In this document: positions 1 through 5,957 of the stretch, in pieces
Numbering within the stretch: position 1 is the stretch's first letter
Layout: each line of letters starts with the position of its first letter
Source: Opitutaceae bacterium
Lineage (GTDB): Bacteria > Verrucomicrobiota > Verrucomicrobiia > Opitutales > Opitutaceae
Assembly: GCA_029979145.1 (NCBI GenBank)
Contig: JAPOIC010000134.1
Span: 1 to 5,957, forward strand
Length of the DNA stretch: 5,957 bases
Direction: 5' to 3'
Notes under the pieces: generated by a model
What the model was told of the DNA's origin: nothing
The model's input: the letters and a program-made list of their open reading frames with translations, nothing else
Databases searched by the model: none
Program-made: the position numbers and the translations under genes

Positions 1-44
1 CGAAAAAACAAAAAAAAAACCGGCCCGCTGGATTGAGCGGCCCG
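1..44 (-). terminator. Rho-independent terminator of the ftsK/rodZ-like unit
   Basis: Read on the minus strand, an inverted repeat (arms 36-44 and 21-29, six-base loop 30-35) forms a 9-bp GC-rich stem with one internal C-C type mismatch. It is followed at once by a run of ten T (19-10), one G and six more T (8-3). This is the classic intrinsic terminator layout. It starts 23 bp after the stop codon of the RodZ-like gene, so it closes that leftward unit. On the plus strand the same hairpin is followed by a weaker T-rich stretch (45-52), so it might also stop transcription arriving from the left. Confidence 0.9.
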
Positions 45-67
45 TTTGTTTTGGATAGGAGTTCCGA

Positions 68-880
68 TCAGTTGATCTGCGCCCGGTTGTAGCCCTCGAA
101 GGGCATCGGGTAGCGTTTGCCGTTCAGCTCGATCTGCAGGTTCTTGCCCTCAGAAGCCCAGATGAGGATGGGGCCCGGCTTGCGCACGGTGCGAATTTCA
201 TCCTTTGCCATGGTCGTATCGGCCAAGAGAACTTCGCCGGCGGTGCCGTCGGGGTTACGAACGGTGACCTTCACGCGAACACTGTTGAGGGCGATGAGTG
301 AAATGCTGGATTCGTTTGCGGAGATGGCGGCGCCACCGTTTGATACCGGCTTCGTTGGCTCATTTGAGCCAACCAGCGAGCTGACCAACCAGTAGAGCAG
401 AAGCACGACGACGACGACGACAAGTCCGATGCCGCCGCGGAAAATCAATAGGGGTGAAATGGCCGGGCCCTTGGGCAGGCTGCTGCTGCGGCGGCCGAGA
501 CCGGAAGCGCGGCGGCTTTCGGCGCTTTGGGCGGACGGCTCCTCGCTGGCGGCGGCTTTTTCGACGGCGCGTTCCTCGGCGGAGGCGATGGAGACGTCCA
601 TGCGGCCGTAGATTTCGCGGCTGGGCTGGCGTTGCTGGCGGCTCTGGCTGCGACCGAGGGCGGCGTAGTCGTTGAGCACTTTTTCGGCGGGCAGCCCAAG
701 GTAGAGCGCGTAGGTGCGCAGGAAGCCTCGCACGTAGATCTCGGCGAGATTCAGGTCGAACTGGTTGCTCTCAAATTTGTGCAGGTAATCGCTGCGGATC
801 TTGGTCGCCTCTGCCGCCTCACGAATAGAGATGCCCTTGCGCTTCCGAGCTTCTTCCAGTCGTTCGCCGATGGTCTGCAT
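68..880 (-). CDS. RodZ-like membrane-anchored helix-turn-helix protein
   Basis: This 270-residue protein has the RodZ layout. Residues about 5-66 are a HTH_25 (Xre/Cro-like) domain, with the start GERLEEARKRKGIS and the later YVRGFLRTYA segment typical of that family. Residues about 75-142 are a polar, Ser/Arg/Ala-rich and probably disordered linker. One strong membrane helix lies at about 147-171 and contains six consecutive valines. A C-terminal region of about 100 residues (172-270) is predicted to be periplasmic and resembles the beta-rich DUF4115 domain of RodZ proteins. In known RodZ the cytoplasmic HTH domain binds MreB and supports rod shape rather than acting mainly as a transcription factor. 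The role here is inferred from architecture; mreB is not in the window. The gene lies 66 bp downstream of ftsK on the same strand and is followed by a strong terminator, so it is probably the last gene of that unit. The ATG start opens directly onto the HTH domain, but no Shine-Dalgarno sequence precedes it; the leader is pyrimidine-rich. A membrane-bound regulator is the alternative reading. Confidence 0.85.
   Translation of the reverse strand: MQTIGERLEEARKRKGISIREAAEATKIRSDYLHKFESNQFDLNLAEIYVRGFLRTYALYLGLPAEKVLNDYAALGRSQSRQQRQPSREIYGRMDVSIASAEERAVEKAAASEEPSAQSAESRRASGLGRRSSSLPKGPAISPLLIFRGGIGLVVVVVVLLLYWLVSSLVGSNEPTKPVSNGGAAISANESSISLIALNSVRVKVTVRNPDGTAGEVLLADTTMAKDEIRTVRKPGPILIWASEGKNLQIELNGKRYPMPFEGYNRAQIN
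404..421 (-). repeat. Trinucleotide run (GTC x5 + GTG) in the RodZ-like gene
   Basis: On the coding strand, five GTC codons and one GTG in a row encode valines 154-159, in the core of the single membrane helix. Changes in copy number would lengthen or shorten the helix without shifting the frame. It is short, and may simply reflect codon preference in a Val-rich helix. Confidence 0.6.
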
Positions 881-946
881 GTGTCAGTGAGTAGGGGTTT
901 TGGAGGAGGAGGGAAAGGGAGAAATGGTCTTAGGCGCCGATTCGGT

Positions 947-3451
947 TCAACCTTCGTAGGTGTCGAGGTCGACGAGAATCTCGCGCGGAGACGATCCGTT
1001 TTCCGGCCCGACGATGCCCTTGTCCTCCATGAGGTCCATGATGCGGGCCGCGCGATTGTAGCCGATGCGGAGGCGGCGCTGAATCATTGAGGTGGAGGCG
1101 CGCTTGGAGGAACGCAGGACGTCGAGCGCCTGCTGGAAGAGTTCGCCATCGTCGCCCATGTCGCCCTCGGCGCCGTCACCGCCGCCGTCATCATCGCCAT
1201 CGCTGGCGGCGCGGTCGATCTGCTGTTGGACCGAAGTGGCGTATTGCGGCGGACCGTTTTGCTTGAGGAAGTCGACGATCGAGACGACTTCGTCATCGGA
1301 GACGAATGCGCCTTGAGCGCGCACAAGGCGCGAGCTGCCCGGGGGTGAGAAGAGCATGTCGCCACGGCCGATGAGGTTGTCGGCGCCCTTGGTGTCGAGA
1401 ATGGTGCGGGAGTCGACCTGCGAGGCGACCTGGAACGCGATGCGCGAGGGGAGGTTGGCCTTGATGACGCCAGTGATGACGTTCACGGAAGGGCGTTGCG
1501 TGGCGATAATGAGGTGGATGCCGGCGGCGCGGGCCAGCTGGGCAAGGCGGGCGATGGAAGTCTCAATCTCGGCCGGCGAGACCATCATGAGGTCGGCGAG
1601 TTCATCGATGATCGCGACGATGTAGGGCAGGCGATCCGGCAGCTCGGTTTCATCTGGCAGCATGGCGTCCAAGCCGTCGAGCTGCGCTTGGGCGGCGGCC
1701 TCCACCGGGTCGGGTTTGGCGTCCTTCTTGCGGCTGTTGAAGCCGAGAATATTGCGGACGTTGCACTTCGCGAACATCTGGTAGCGTTGCTCCATTTCGC
1801 CGAGGAGCCATTTCAGGGCGCCGGGCACCTTCTTGGGCTCGGTCACCACCGGAATGAGCATGTGTGGCAGCGTGTTGAAAATCTTCAGCTCAACCACCTT
1901 GGGATCGACCATCAGGAGCCGCACGTCCTGCGGGCTCTTGGAGTAGAGAATCGAGGCTACGATGGAGTTGATGCAGACGGACTTGCCCGAGCCGGTGGCG
2001 CCGGCAATGAGCAAATGGGGCATCTTGGATAGGTCGGAGATCAGGGGTTTGCCGGAAACGTCCTTGCCGAGCGCGATGGGCAACTCAGCCTTGGCGCCGG
2101 CCCATTGTTCGCTCTCGAGGATTTCGCGCATACCGACCGGGGTGGGGTGCTGGTTCGGCACCTCAACACCAACGGCAGCCTTGCCTGGGATCGGGGCGAG
2201 GATGCGCACCGATTGGGCGCGCATGCCGAGGGCAATGTTCTTGTCCAAGCCGGAAATCTTTTCCACGCGCACGCCGGCGGCGGGCACGACCTCGTAGCGC
2301 GTGATGACGGGGCCGACGTGGATTTCGCCGAGGGTGACTTCGACCCCGAATTCCCCGAGGATGCGCAGGAGATTTTCCGCGTTCTGCCGGTGCTCTTCCT
2401 CGGAGTTACCCTCGGTGTTGGTGACCTGCTCGGTGAGGAGCTTGATGTCAGGGAACAGGTAATTTTTGTCGGTGCTCTGCGGCACCGTGACCCGCGCCTT
2501 CTTGGTTTCCTCGGGTTTGACGATATTGAGGTGAATTTTGCCGGCACCCTCGGCCGCGTCCGCGGTGGCCGGCTTCGGCTTGGCGGTGGGCTTGGGCATG
2601 ATCACGACCGGCTCGGGCTTGGGCTCTTCCTTCGGGGGCGGAGCTGGGCGAACGGGTGCCTTGGCGAGGGGCTCTTCCGCAGTCTTGGGCATCACCATCG
2701 CGGGTTCGGCCTTGGCGGGTGCGTTGGCCTCTAGCTTGGCGGCGAGTGCGGCGGCCTTGGCGGCTTCTTTTTCCTTAAGAAGGGCCGCTTTGGCGAGACG
2801 CTTGGCCTCGGCGAGCTCGGCTTTCCGTTTGGCGCGCTCTTCGCGCCATGCTTGAAAGGCGGTGACGTAGCGCTCAATCTCCGCGCCGATGTCCTTGGTG
2901 ATGATGAAGAGCAGTCCGGAAACGTAGAGTGTGCCTAGCAAGAGGGCCGCGCCGAATACGCCCAGGGTGTCGCGCAAGCCGCCTTGGTAGATCAAGGTGC
3001 CGAGCCAGCCACCCAGCCCTTGCGGAAAGTAGTCGCTGGGCTTGAGGGATTCGAACATCGTCGCGAGGCCCGAGAGGGTGATGATGCAGACCAAAATCGC
3101 CACGAGGCGGGTGCCGGCGAGCCGACGGGCGTTGCGGATGGCAATGTAGCACAGCCAGAGCAAGGAAAGCGGGATCGCCCAGGTGCTCAGACCGACGGCG
3201 TAAAACAGTATCCAAGAGGTATTTGCTCCCCAAGGGCCTGCTATGTTGGTGCCCAGCACGCGGGTGGTGGCGAAACTGCTCTGATTTGGATCGTAGTCGA
3301 CCAATGCCGCCAAAACCCAGACGCCCAACACAAAGCAAACCACTGCCGCGAGCCAGTTTGGACGGTGGCGCGGGGCCTGGTAGGAGGGGCCGTTATTTGG
3401 GTTTGAAGTCTTCGACTTGGGCATTTGTCTGGGCCGGGCAAAGACCGGCAT
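947..3451 (-). CDS. ftsK: DNA translocase FtsK (FtsK/SpoIIIE family)
   Basis: FtsK is a septum-anchored, ATP-driven DNA pump that clears and aligns chromosome termini during division and, in many bacteria, activates XerCD at dif. This 834-residue copy is complete. About four or five hydrophobic segments (about 33-51, 78-105, 113-133, 160-187) form the membrane part. A Lys/Ala-rich, probably coiled segment (about 200-245) and a Pro/Lys-rich linker (about 246-300) follow. The alpha domain spans about 326-430 and the RecA-like motor about 440-730. Walker A is GATGSGKS (484-491), Walker B ends in IIDELAD (614-620), and TQRPS is at 651-655. An Asp/Gly-rich spacer (about 749-770) leads to the gamma winged-helix domain (about 771-834), whose RIGYNRAAR segment (796-803 onward) matches the DNA-reading helix of FtsK. 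The linker is much shorter than that of E. coli FtsK (1329 residues) and closer to SpoIIIE/SftA-type lengths. An internal ATG (codon 10, position 3424) begins MPKSK and is an equally plausible start, giving 825 residues; neither start has a clear Shine-Dalgarno sequence. It is transcribed divergently from manA and probably together with the RodZ-like gene. Confidence 0.97.
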   Translation of the reverse strand: MPVFARPRQMPKSKTSNPNNGPSYQAPRHRPNWLAAVVCFVLGVWVLAALVDYDPNQSSFATTRVLGTNIAGPWGANTSWILFYAVGLSTWAIPLSLLWLCYIAIRNARRLAGTRLVAILVCIITLSGLATMFESLKPSDYFPQGLGGWLGTLIYQGGLRDTLGVFGAALLLGTLYVSGLLFIITKDIGAEIERYVTAFQAWREERAKRKAELAEAKRLAKAALLKEKEAAKAAALAAKLEANAPAKAEPAMVMPKTAEEPLAKAPVRPAPPPKEEPKPEPVVIMPKPTAKPKPATADAAEGAGKIHLNIVKPEETKKARVTVPQSTDKNYLFPDIKLLTEQVTNTEGNSEEEHRQNAENLLRILGEFGVEVTLGEIHVGPVITRYEVVPAAGVRVEKISGLDKNIALGMRAQSVRILAPIPGKAAVGVEVPNQHPTPVGMREILESEQWAGAKAELPIALGKDVSGKPLISDLSKMPHLLIAGATGSGKSVCINSIVASILYSKSPQDVRLLMVDPKVVELKIFNTLPHMLIPVVTEPKKVPGALKWLLGEMEQRYQMFAKCNVRNILGFNSRKKDAKPDPVEAAAQAQLDGLDAMLPDETELPDRLPYIVAIIDELADLMMVSPAEIETSIARLAQLARAAGIHLIIATQRPSVNVITGVIKANLPSRIAFQVASQVDSRTILDTKGADNLIGRGDMLFSPPGSSRLVRAQGAFVSDDEVVSIVDFLKQNGPPQYATSVQQQIDRAASDGDDDGGGDGAEGDMGDDGELFQQALDVLRSSKRASTSMIQRRLRIGYNRAARIMDLMEDKGIVGPENGSSPREILVDLDTYEG

Positions 3452-3525
3452 ACCAAGCTTTACGACGGGACGGTCAAATGTAAACCCCGCGCAGGTCCTA
3501 GCTTCGCAAAACTTCCACCACCACT
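3452..3525. promoter_or_regulatory. Divergent intergenic region between ftsK and manA
   Basis: This 74-bp gap separates two divergently transcribed genes, so promoters for both should lie here or just inside the coding ends. I could not identify a convincing pair of boxes for manA. The best candidate towards ftsK is listed separately. No CIRCE-like inverted repeat or other clear operator is visible. Neither gene has a recognisable ribosome binding site at its start. Confidence 0.6.
3457..3484 (-). promoter_or_regulatory. Weak candidate sigma-70 promoter for ftsK
   Basis: On the minus strand TTTACA (3484-3479) resembles a -35 box. It is followed after 16 bp by TAAAGC (3462-3457), a poor -10 box with about three of six consensus bases. 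A transcript from here would begin near 3450, on top of the upstream ATG. That would leave the internal ATG at 3424 with a leader of about 26 bases and so favour the shorter FtsK. This is inference from weak matches. Confidence 0.25.
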
Positions 3526-4470
3526 ATGCGAGAAATTCTTCGCTTCGAACCACTTTACCAAGAACGCGTCTGGGGCGGCCGAGCGTTCGAGTCGACCTTC
3601 GACCGCAAACTGACCTCGGACAAGCCGATCGGCGAGAGTTGGGAGATGGTTGACCGGCCTGAAGCCCAATCGGTTGTAAGCCACGGCAAACTCAAAGGCG
3701 CCAAACTGGGCGATTTGCTTAAGAAACACGGCAAAGACCTGATGGGGCCCGAATGGTCCGCGGGAAAACCTTTCCCGATTCTGGTCAAATGGCTCGATTG
3801 CCGCGAGCGTTTGAGCCTGCAGGTGCATCCCCCGGCGGCGCTTGCCGCGCAGCTCAAGGGCGAGCCAAAGACGGAGAATTGGTATATCGCCGACACCGCG
3901 CCGGGCGCCCAGTTGATCGTCGGGTTGAAGAAAAGCGTGACCCGCGCCGACTTCGAGAAAGCCATCATCGAGCAGCGGGTGGAGGATTGTGTGCACAGCT
4001 TCAAGGTCGCCGAGGGCGATTCCATCCTCGTGCACAGCGGCCAGGTGCATGCGATCGACGCCGGCAACCTCATCCTCGAGATCCAGCAAAACTCCGACAC
4101 CACTTTCCGCGTGTATGACTGGGCCCGCGTCGGCCTCGACGGCAAGCCGCGCCAGTTACACGTGCACGAATCGCTGCAATGCATCCAGTGGGATGACTTT
4201 GAACCCGCGCCGGTTCGTGGCGCGCCCACCTCAGCGGTGATCGCCGAGTGCGATGAATTTCGGATTCGCCGTCTCGTGCTCGGTCCGGGCGAGAAAGTGA
4301 ATTTCCCCGGCAAAGAGCAGCCGCGCATCATCAGCGTGGTCAGCGGCCGCCTCAACATCGGCGGCGTGGTCCTGGGCCGCGGCGACAACGCCCTGCTGCC
4401 TTACAGCGGCGAGTTCAACGGCGTGGCGGACGAGTTCGGCATCGTGCTCGTCACCGAAAACTTCGCCTGA
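3526..4470 (+). CDS. manA: Mannose-6-phosphate isomerase, type I (short form)
   Basis: This enzyme interconverts mannose 6-phosphate and fructose 6-phosphate in the cytoplasm, either feeding mannose into glycolysis or supplying mannose 6-P for GDP-mannose and surface polysaccharides. The 314-residue length fits the short, Bacillus-type ManA rather than the roughly 390-residue enterobacterial form. Motifs appear in the expected order: RVWGG (14-18), GESWE (36-40), and PILVKWLD (84-91). The cupin metal ligands follow: QVHP with Gln99 and His101, Glu117 in TENWY, and His175 in SGQVHAI. The segment QQNSDTTFRVYDWAR (187-201) carries the conserved active-site Arg195. A second cupin-like half (about 230-314) closes the protein. 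All zinc-binding and catalytic positions I can place are present, so it should be active. The ATG start gives the usual REILRFEPLYQERVWGG opening, although no Shine-Dalgarno sequence precedes it. The gene heads a rightward run, with only 2 bp before the next gene. Confidence 0.95.
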   Translation: MREILRFEPLYQERVWGGRAFESTFDRKLTSDKPIGESWEMVDRPEAQSVVSHGKLKGAKLGDLLKKHGKDLMGPEWSAGKPFPILVKWLDCRERLSLQVHPPAALAAQLKGEPKTENWYIADTAPGAQLIVGLKKSVTRADFEKAIIEQRVEDCVHSFKVAEGDSILVHSGQVHAIDAGNLILEIQQNSDTTFRVYDWARVGLDGKPRQLHVHESLQCIQWDDFEPAPVRGAPTSAVIAECDEFRIRRLVLGPGEKVNFPGKEQPRIISVVSGRLNIGGVVLGRGDNALLPYSGEFNGVADEFGIVLVTENFA

Positions 4471-4472
4471 TC

Positions 4473-5255
4473 ATGCGCGGACTTTGCCGCCCGTCGCCAG
4501 TGCGCGGCGGCATCCTGCTCAAGTGCTTGGTGTTTCTCGGCGTGGTCGCGGCGCTGGTGGCGTTGGCGTGGATGACGCTGCTGCCGCACTTCGTCGCCGC
4601 GTGGGTGCGCGACCGCACGGGCTTCGACCTGCAGGCCGAAGCGATCATGGCCAACCCGTTCACTGGGCGATTGGTCGCCCGCGGGGTGGTCATTGAGAAT
4701 CCGCCGACGTTCCCGATGAAGGAGTTTCTGCGCGTGCGAGAATTCTCGTTCGATGCCGATGCTTGGTCGCTCCTGACCTCCAAGCCCAAGTTTGAGCAAG
4801 TGACGCTCGACTTGGATCTGGTCGCCTTGATCAAGCGCGCGGATGGGCGCACGAATTTCGATGTCTTTCGTTCCTACCTGTCCGGGACGGAAAAGCCACC
4901 GGTGCCGGGCGGGGAGGCGGAGCGAAAGCGATTTATGATCGGCGAGCTGCGCGCCCGATTTGATCGCCTATTGGTTGCCGACTACACGGGCGCCCGCCCG
5001 GTGCGACAGGAACACGCGGTGCAGATCGACCGGATGTTTCACGACGTGACCGACGCGAACCAGCTGCTGCTTCCGGCGTCGCTGGAGCAGTTGTTTGCCT
5101 TGGGCGGCGCGGTGGGCGGCCTCCTTCCCGCAGACATCGCGCAGGTGCTGGAAAATGCCCTCCGCACCGGCACCGACTTGCTCCGACAGCTGCCGGGCGA
5201 GGCCCGGGCGTTCAGCGGATTTTCCGATACGCTTGAAGAAAGCAAGAAGCCGTAG
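4473..5255 (+). CDS. AsmA-like membrane-anchored protein of unknown function
   Basis: I do not recognise a specific gene. The 260-residue protein starts with a short basic stretch and one membrane helix (about 14-37), with the rest probably on the periplasmic side. Just after the helix, TGFDLQAEAIMANPFTGRL (49-67) and GVVIENPPTFP (71-81) follow the pattern seen at the start of AsmA/DUF748-type proteins: a helix, a 'TGF' segment, 'NP.TG.L', then 'NP..F'. A second similar segment is SLLTSKPKFEQVTLDLDLV (99-117), followed by GRTNFD (125-130). The region at about 156-210 also resembles this family (LLVADYTGARP, then DVTDAN). The C-terminus is Ala/Leu-rich and helical, then polar. Family members such as AsmA and TamB are much longer beta-groove proteins linked to lipid transport and outer-membrane assembly; this one contains only the opening part. 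Function is therefore open. The ATG lies 2 bp after the manA stop, implying translational coupling; a GTG at 4500 is an alternative start. grpE follows after 17 bp. Confidence 0.8.
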   Translation: MRGLCRPSPVRGGILLKCLVFLGVVAALVALAWMTLLPHFVAAWVRDRTGFDLQAEAIMANPFTGRLVARGVVIENPPTFPMKEFLRVREFSFDADAWSLLTSKPKFEQVTLDLDLVALIKRADGRTNFDVFRSYLSGTEKPPVPGGEAERKRFMIGELRARFDRLLVADYTGARPVRQEHAVQIDRMFHDVTDANQLLLPASLEQLFALGGAVGGLLPADIAQVLENALRTGTDLLRQLPGEARAFSGFSDTLEESKKP

Positions 5256-5272
5256 TTTAGTGACCGTTTATC

Positions 5273-5854
5273 ATGACAAGCAAGGCATCCCAGGAATCCA
5301 CCGAGCAGAACGATCAGCCGGCCGCCGCGACCGCCGCGGAGGCCGATACGCAACCGAAGGCCGCGCCGACGCCTGAAGAACAGGTGGTGGCCGCCAAGTC
5401 GGAGGCGGCTTCCCATTTCGACCGCTACGTCCGGGCGGTGGCTGACCACGAGAATTTCCGGAAGCGCGTCACGCGCGAAAAGGACGAGCTCCGGCAGTAT
5501 GCCGCTTCCCGCGTTCTGGAGGATCTCTTGCCCGTGCTCGACAACCTCGGGCTCGGCCTGGCTGCGGCCGCTCAACCCAATGCTGATCTCAAGACGTTGA
5601 GCGAGGGCGTGGCCATGGTGCAGACTCAGCTCAAGTCCGCCTTGGAGCAGCACGGTTTGAAAGAGATCAACCCGGTTGGGCAGGCCTTTGATGCCCATCA
5701 ACACGAGGCCTTGTCGCAGCAGCCCAGCACCGAGGTGAAGGAAGGCGACGTGCTCAACGTGATCCGCGTGGGCTATTCACTCAATGGTCGCTTGCTGCGT
5801 CCGGCGTCGGTCGTGGTCTCGAGTGGTGCTGCGAAGCCGGAGGAGAAGGAGTAA
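5273..5854 (+). CDS. grpE: Nucleotide exchange factor GrpE
   Basis: GrpE is the cytoplasmic dimeric factor that releases ADP from DnaK, driving the DnaK-DnaJ folding cycle, and acts as a thermosensor. The 193-residue length matches the family (E. coli 197). Residues 1-35 are an Ala/Gln/Glu-rich disordered tail. About 36-95 form the long dimerising helix, with NFRKRVTRE (61-69) and VLEDLLPVLDNL (81-92). The C-terminal beta domain that contacts the DnaK ATPase domain carries the family signature FDAHQHEAL (139-147) and GYSLNGRLLRPA (167-178). The final residues are acidic and lysine-rich. It starts 17 bp after the AsmA-like gene and ends 6 bp before dnaJ, whose ribosome binding site lies in its last codons. 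No Shine-Dalgarno sequence is seen before its own ATG and no CIRCE element lies upstream, so control by HrcA is not apparent here. Confidence 0.97.
   Translation: MTSKASQESTEQNDQPAAATAAEADTQPKAAPTPEEQVVAAKSEAASHFDRYVRAVADHENFRKRVTREKDELRQYAASRVLEDLLPVLDNLGLGLAAAAQPNADLKTLSEGVAMVQTQLKSALEQHGLKEINPVGQAFDAHQHEALSQQPSTEVKEGDVLNVIRVGYSLNGRLLRPASVVVSSGAAKPEEKE
5846..5851 (+). promoter_or_regulatory. Shine-Dalgarno sequence of dnaJ, inside the grpE end
   Basis: AAGGAG lies in the last codons of grpE, nine bases before the dnaJ ATG at 5861. It is the only good ribosome binding site I find in front of any gene in the window, and it supports the dnaJ start. Confidence 0.85.
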
Positions 5855-5860
5855 CCTGTT

Positions 5861-5957
5861 ATGGCGAAGGAAGACTATTACGAATTGCTGGGCGTGAACA
5901 AAGGCGCCTCTGGCGAGGAACTGAAAAAGGCTTACCGGAAAAAGGCGGTGCAGTATC
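5861..5957 (+). CDS. dnaJ: Chaperone DnaJ, N-terminal part (runs off the window)
   Basis: Only the first 32 codons and one extra base are present. They encode the opening of the J domain: YYELLGV (6-12) in helix I, then [14 protein letters not shown] (19-32), the basic helix II that contacts DnaK. The window ends just where the invariant HPD motif should begin, and the final base (C) fits a histidine codon. DnaJ (Hsp40) delivers unfolded clients to DnaK and stimulates its ATPase. The placement 6 bp after grpE favours full-length DnaJ over one of the many other J-domain proteins, but the Gly/Phe, zinc-finger and C-terminal domains are outside the window. A strong Shine-Dalgarno sequence precedes the ATG. 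Confidence 0.93.
   Translation, partial: MAKEDYYELLGVNKGASGEELKKAYRKKAVQY

Noticed and set aside
901..927. Purine-rich stretch read as a ribosome binding site on the plus strand
   Set aside because: It lies in the gap between two minus-strand genes and no real plus-strand gene follows; on the coding strand it is pyrimidine-rich.
527..1090. Long plus-strand open frame opposite the RodZ-like gene and the ftsK end
   Set aside because: Its protein is Gly/Val/Ala-rich without recognisable domains and lies antisense to two well-supported genes; GC-rich coding creates such frames.
2105..2734. Plus-strand open frame of 209 codons opposite ftsK
   Set aside because: It is antisense to the conserved alpha domain and linker of FtsK and shows low-complexity Gly/Leu/Arg composition, typical of a shadow frame.
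3460..4089. Minus-strand open frame of 209 codons opposite manA
   Set aside because: manA on the other strand has all its catalytic motifs; the antisense protein has no recognisable features and would occupy the divergent promoter region.
5256..5272. Possible heat-shock operator or promoter just before grpE
   Set aside because: The 17-bp gap and the preceding coding end show no CIRCE inverted repeat and no convincing promoter boxes.
5039..5704. Minus-strand open frame across the AsmA-like/grpE junction
   Set aside because: It is antisense to the conserved GrpE core and resembles no family I know; composition is that of a shadow frame.

Overview
This GC-rich window holds ordinary chromosomal housekeeping genes with little intergenic space. 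I see no mobile element, tRNA, rRNA or CRISPR array. The envelope genes (a multi-pass FtsK, a RodZ-like protein and an AsmA-like membrane protein) point to a Gram-negative, rod-forming-type bacterium. The overall look, including GC-rich coding and mostly absent Shine-Dalgarno sequences, reminds me of Verrucomicrobiota such as Opitutaceae. That placement is an impression that would need a database search.

Layout: two transcription units diverge from a gap of about 74 bp near 3452-3525. Leftward (minus strand) run ftsK (947-3451), encoding the septal DNA translocase, and then a RodZ-like gene (68-880) for a membrane-anchored helix-turn-helix protein. This unit ends in a clear rho-independent terminator at 1-44. 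Rightward (plus strand) run a type I mannose-6-phosphate isomerase (3526-4470), a 260-residue AsmA-like membrane protein of unknown function (4473-5255), grpE (5273-5854) and the first 32 codons of dnaJ (5861 to the window edge). Gaps in this unit are 2, 17 and 6 bp, with no terminator between genes, so it looks like one operon or at least read-through transcription.

How the genes work together: the left unit pairs chromosome segregation at the septum with a probable MreB-linked shape protein, so it reads as a cell-division and morphology cluster. The right unit makes fructose-6-P/mannose-6-P interconversion (the entry to GDP-mannose and envelope sugars), an envelope protein, and the nucleotide exchange factor and J-protein of the DnaK chaperone system. 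The least understood element is the short AsmA-like protein placed directly before grpE-dnaJ. I did not find a convincing novel system; the findings are modest points worth checking.
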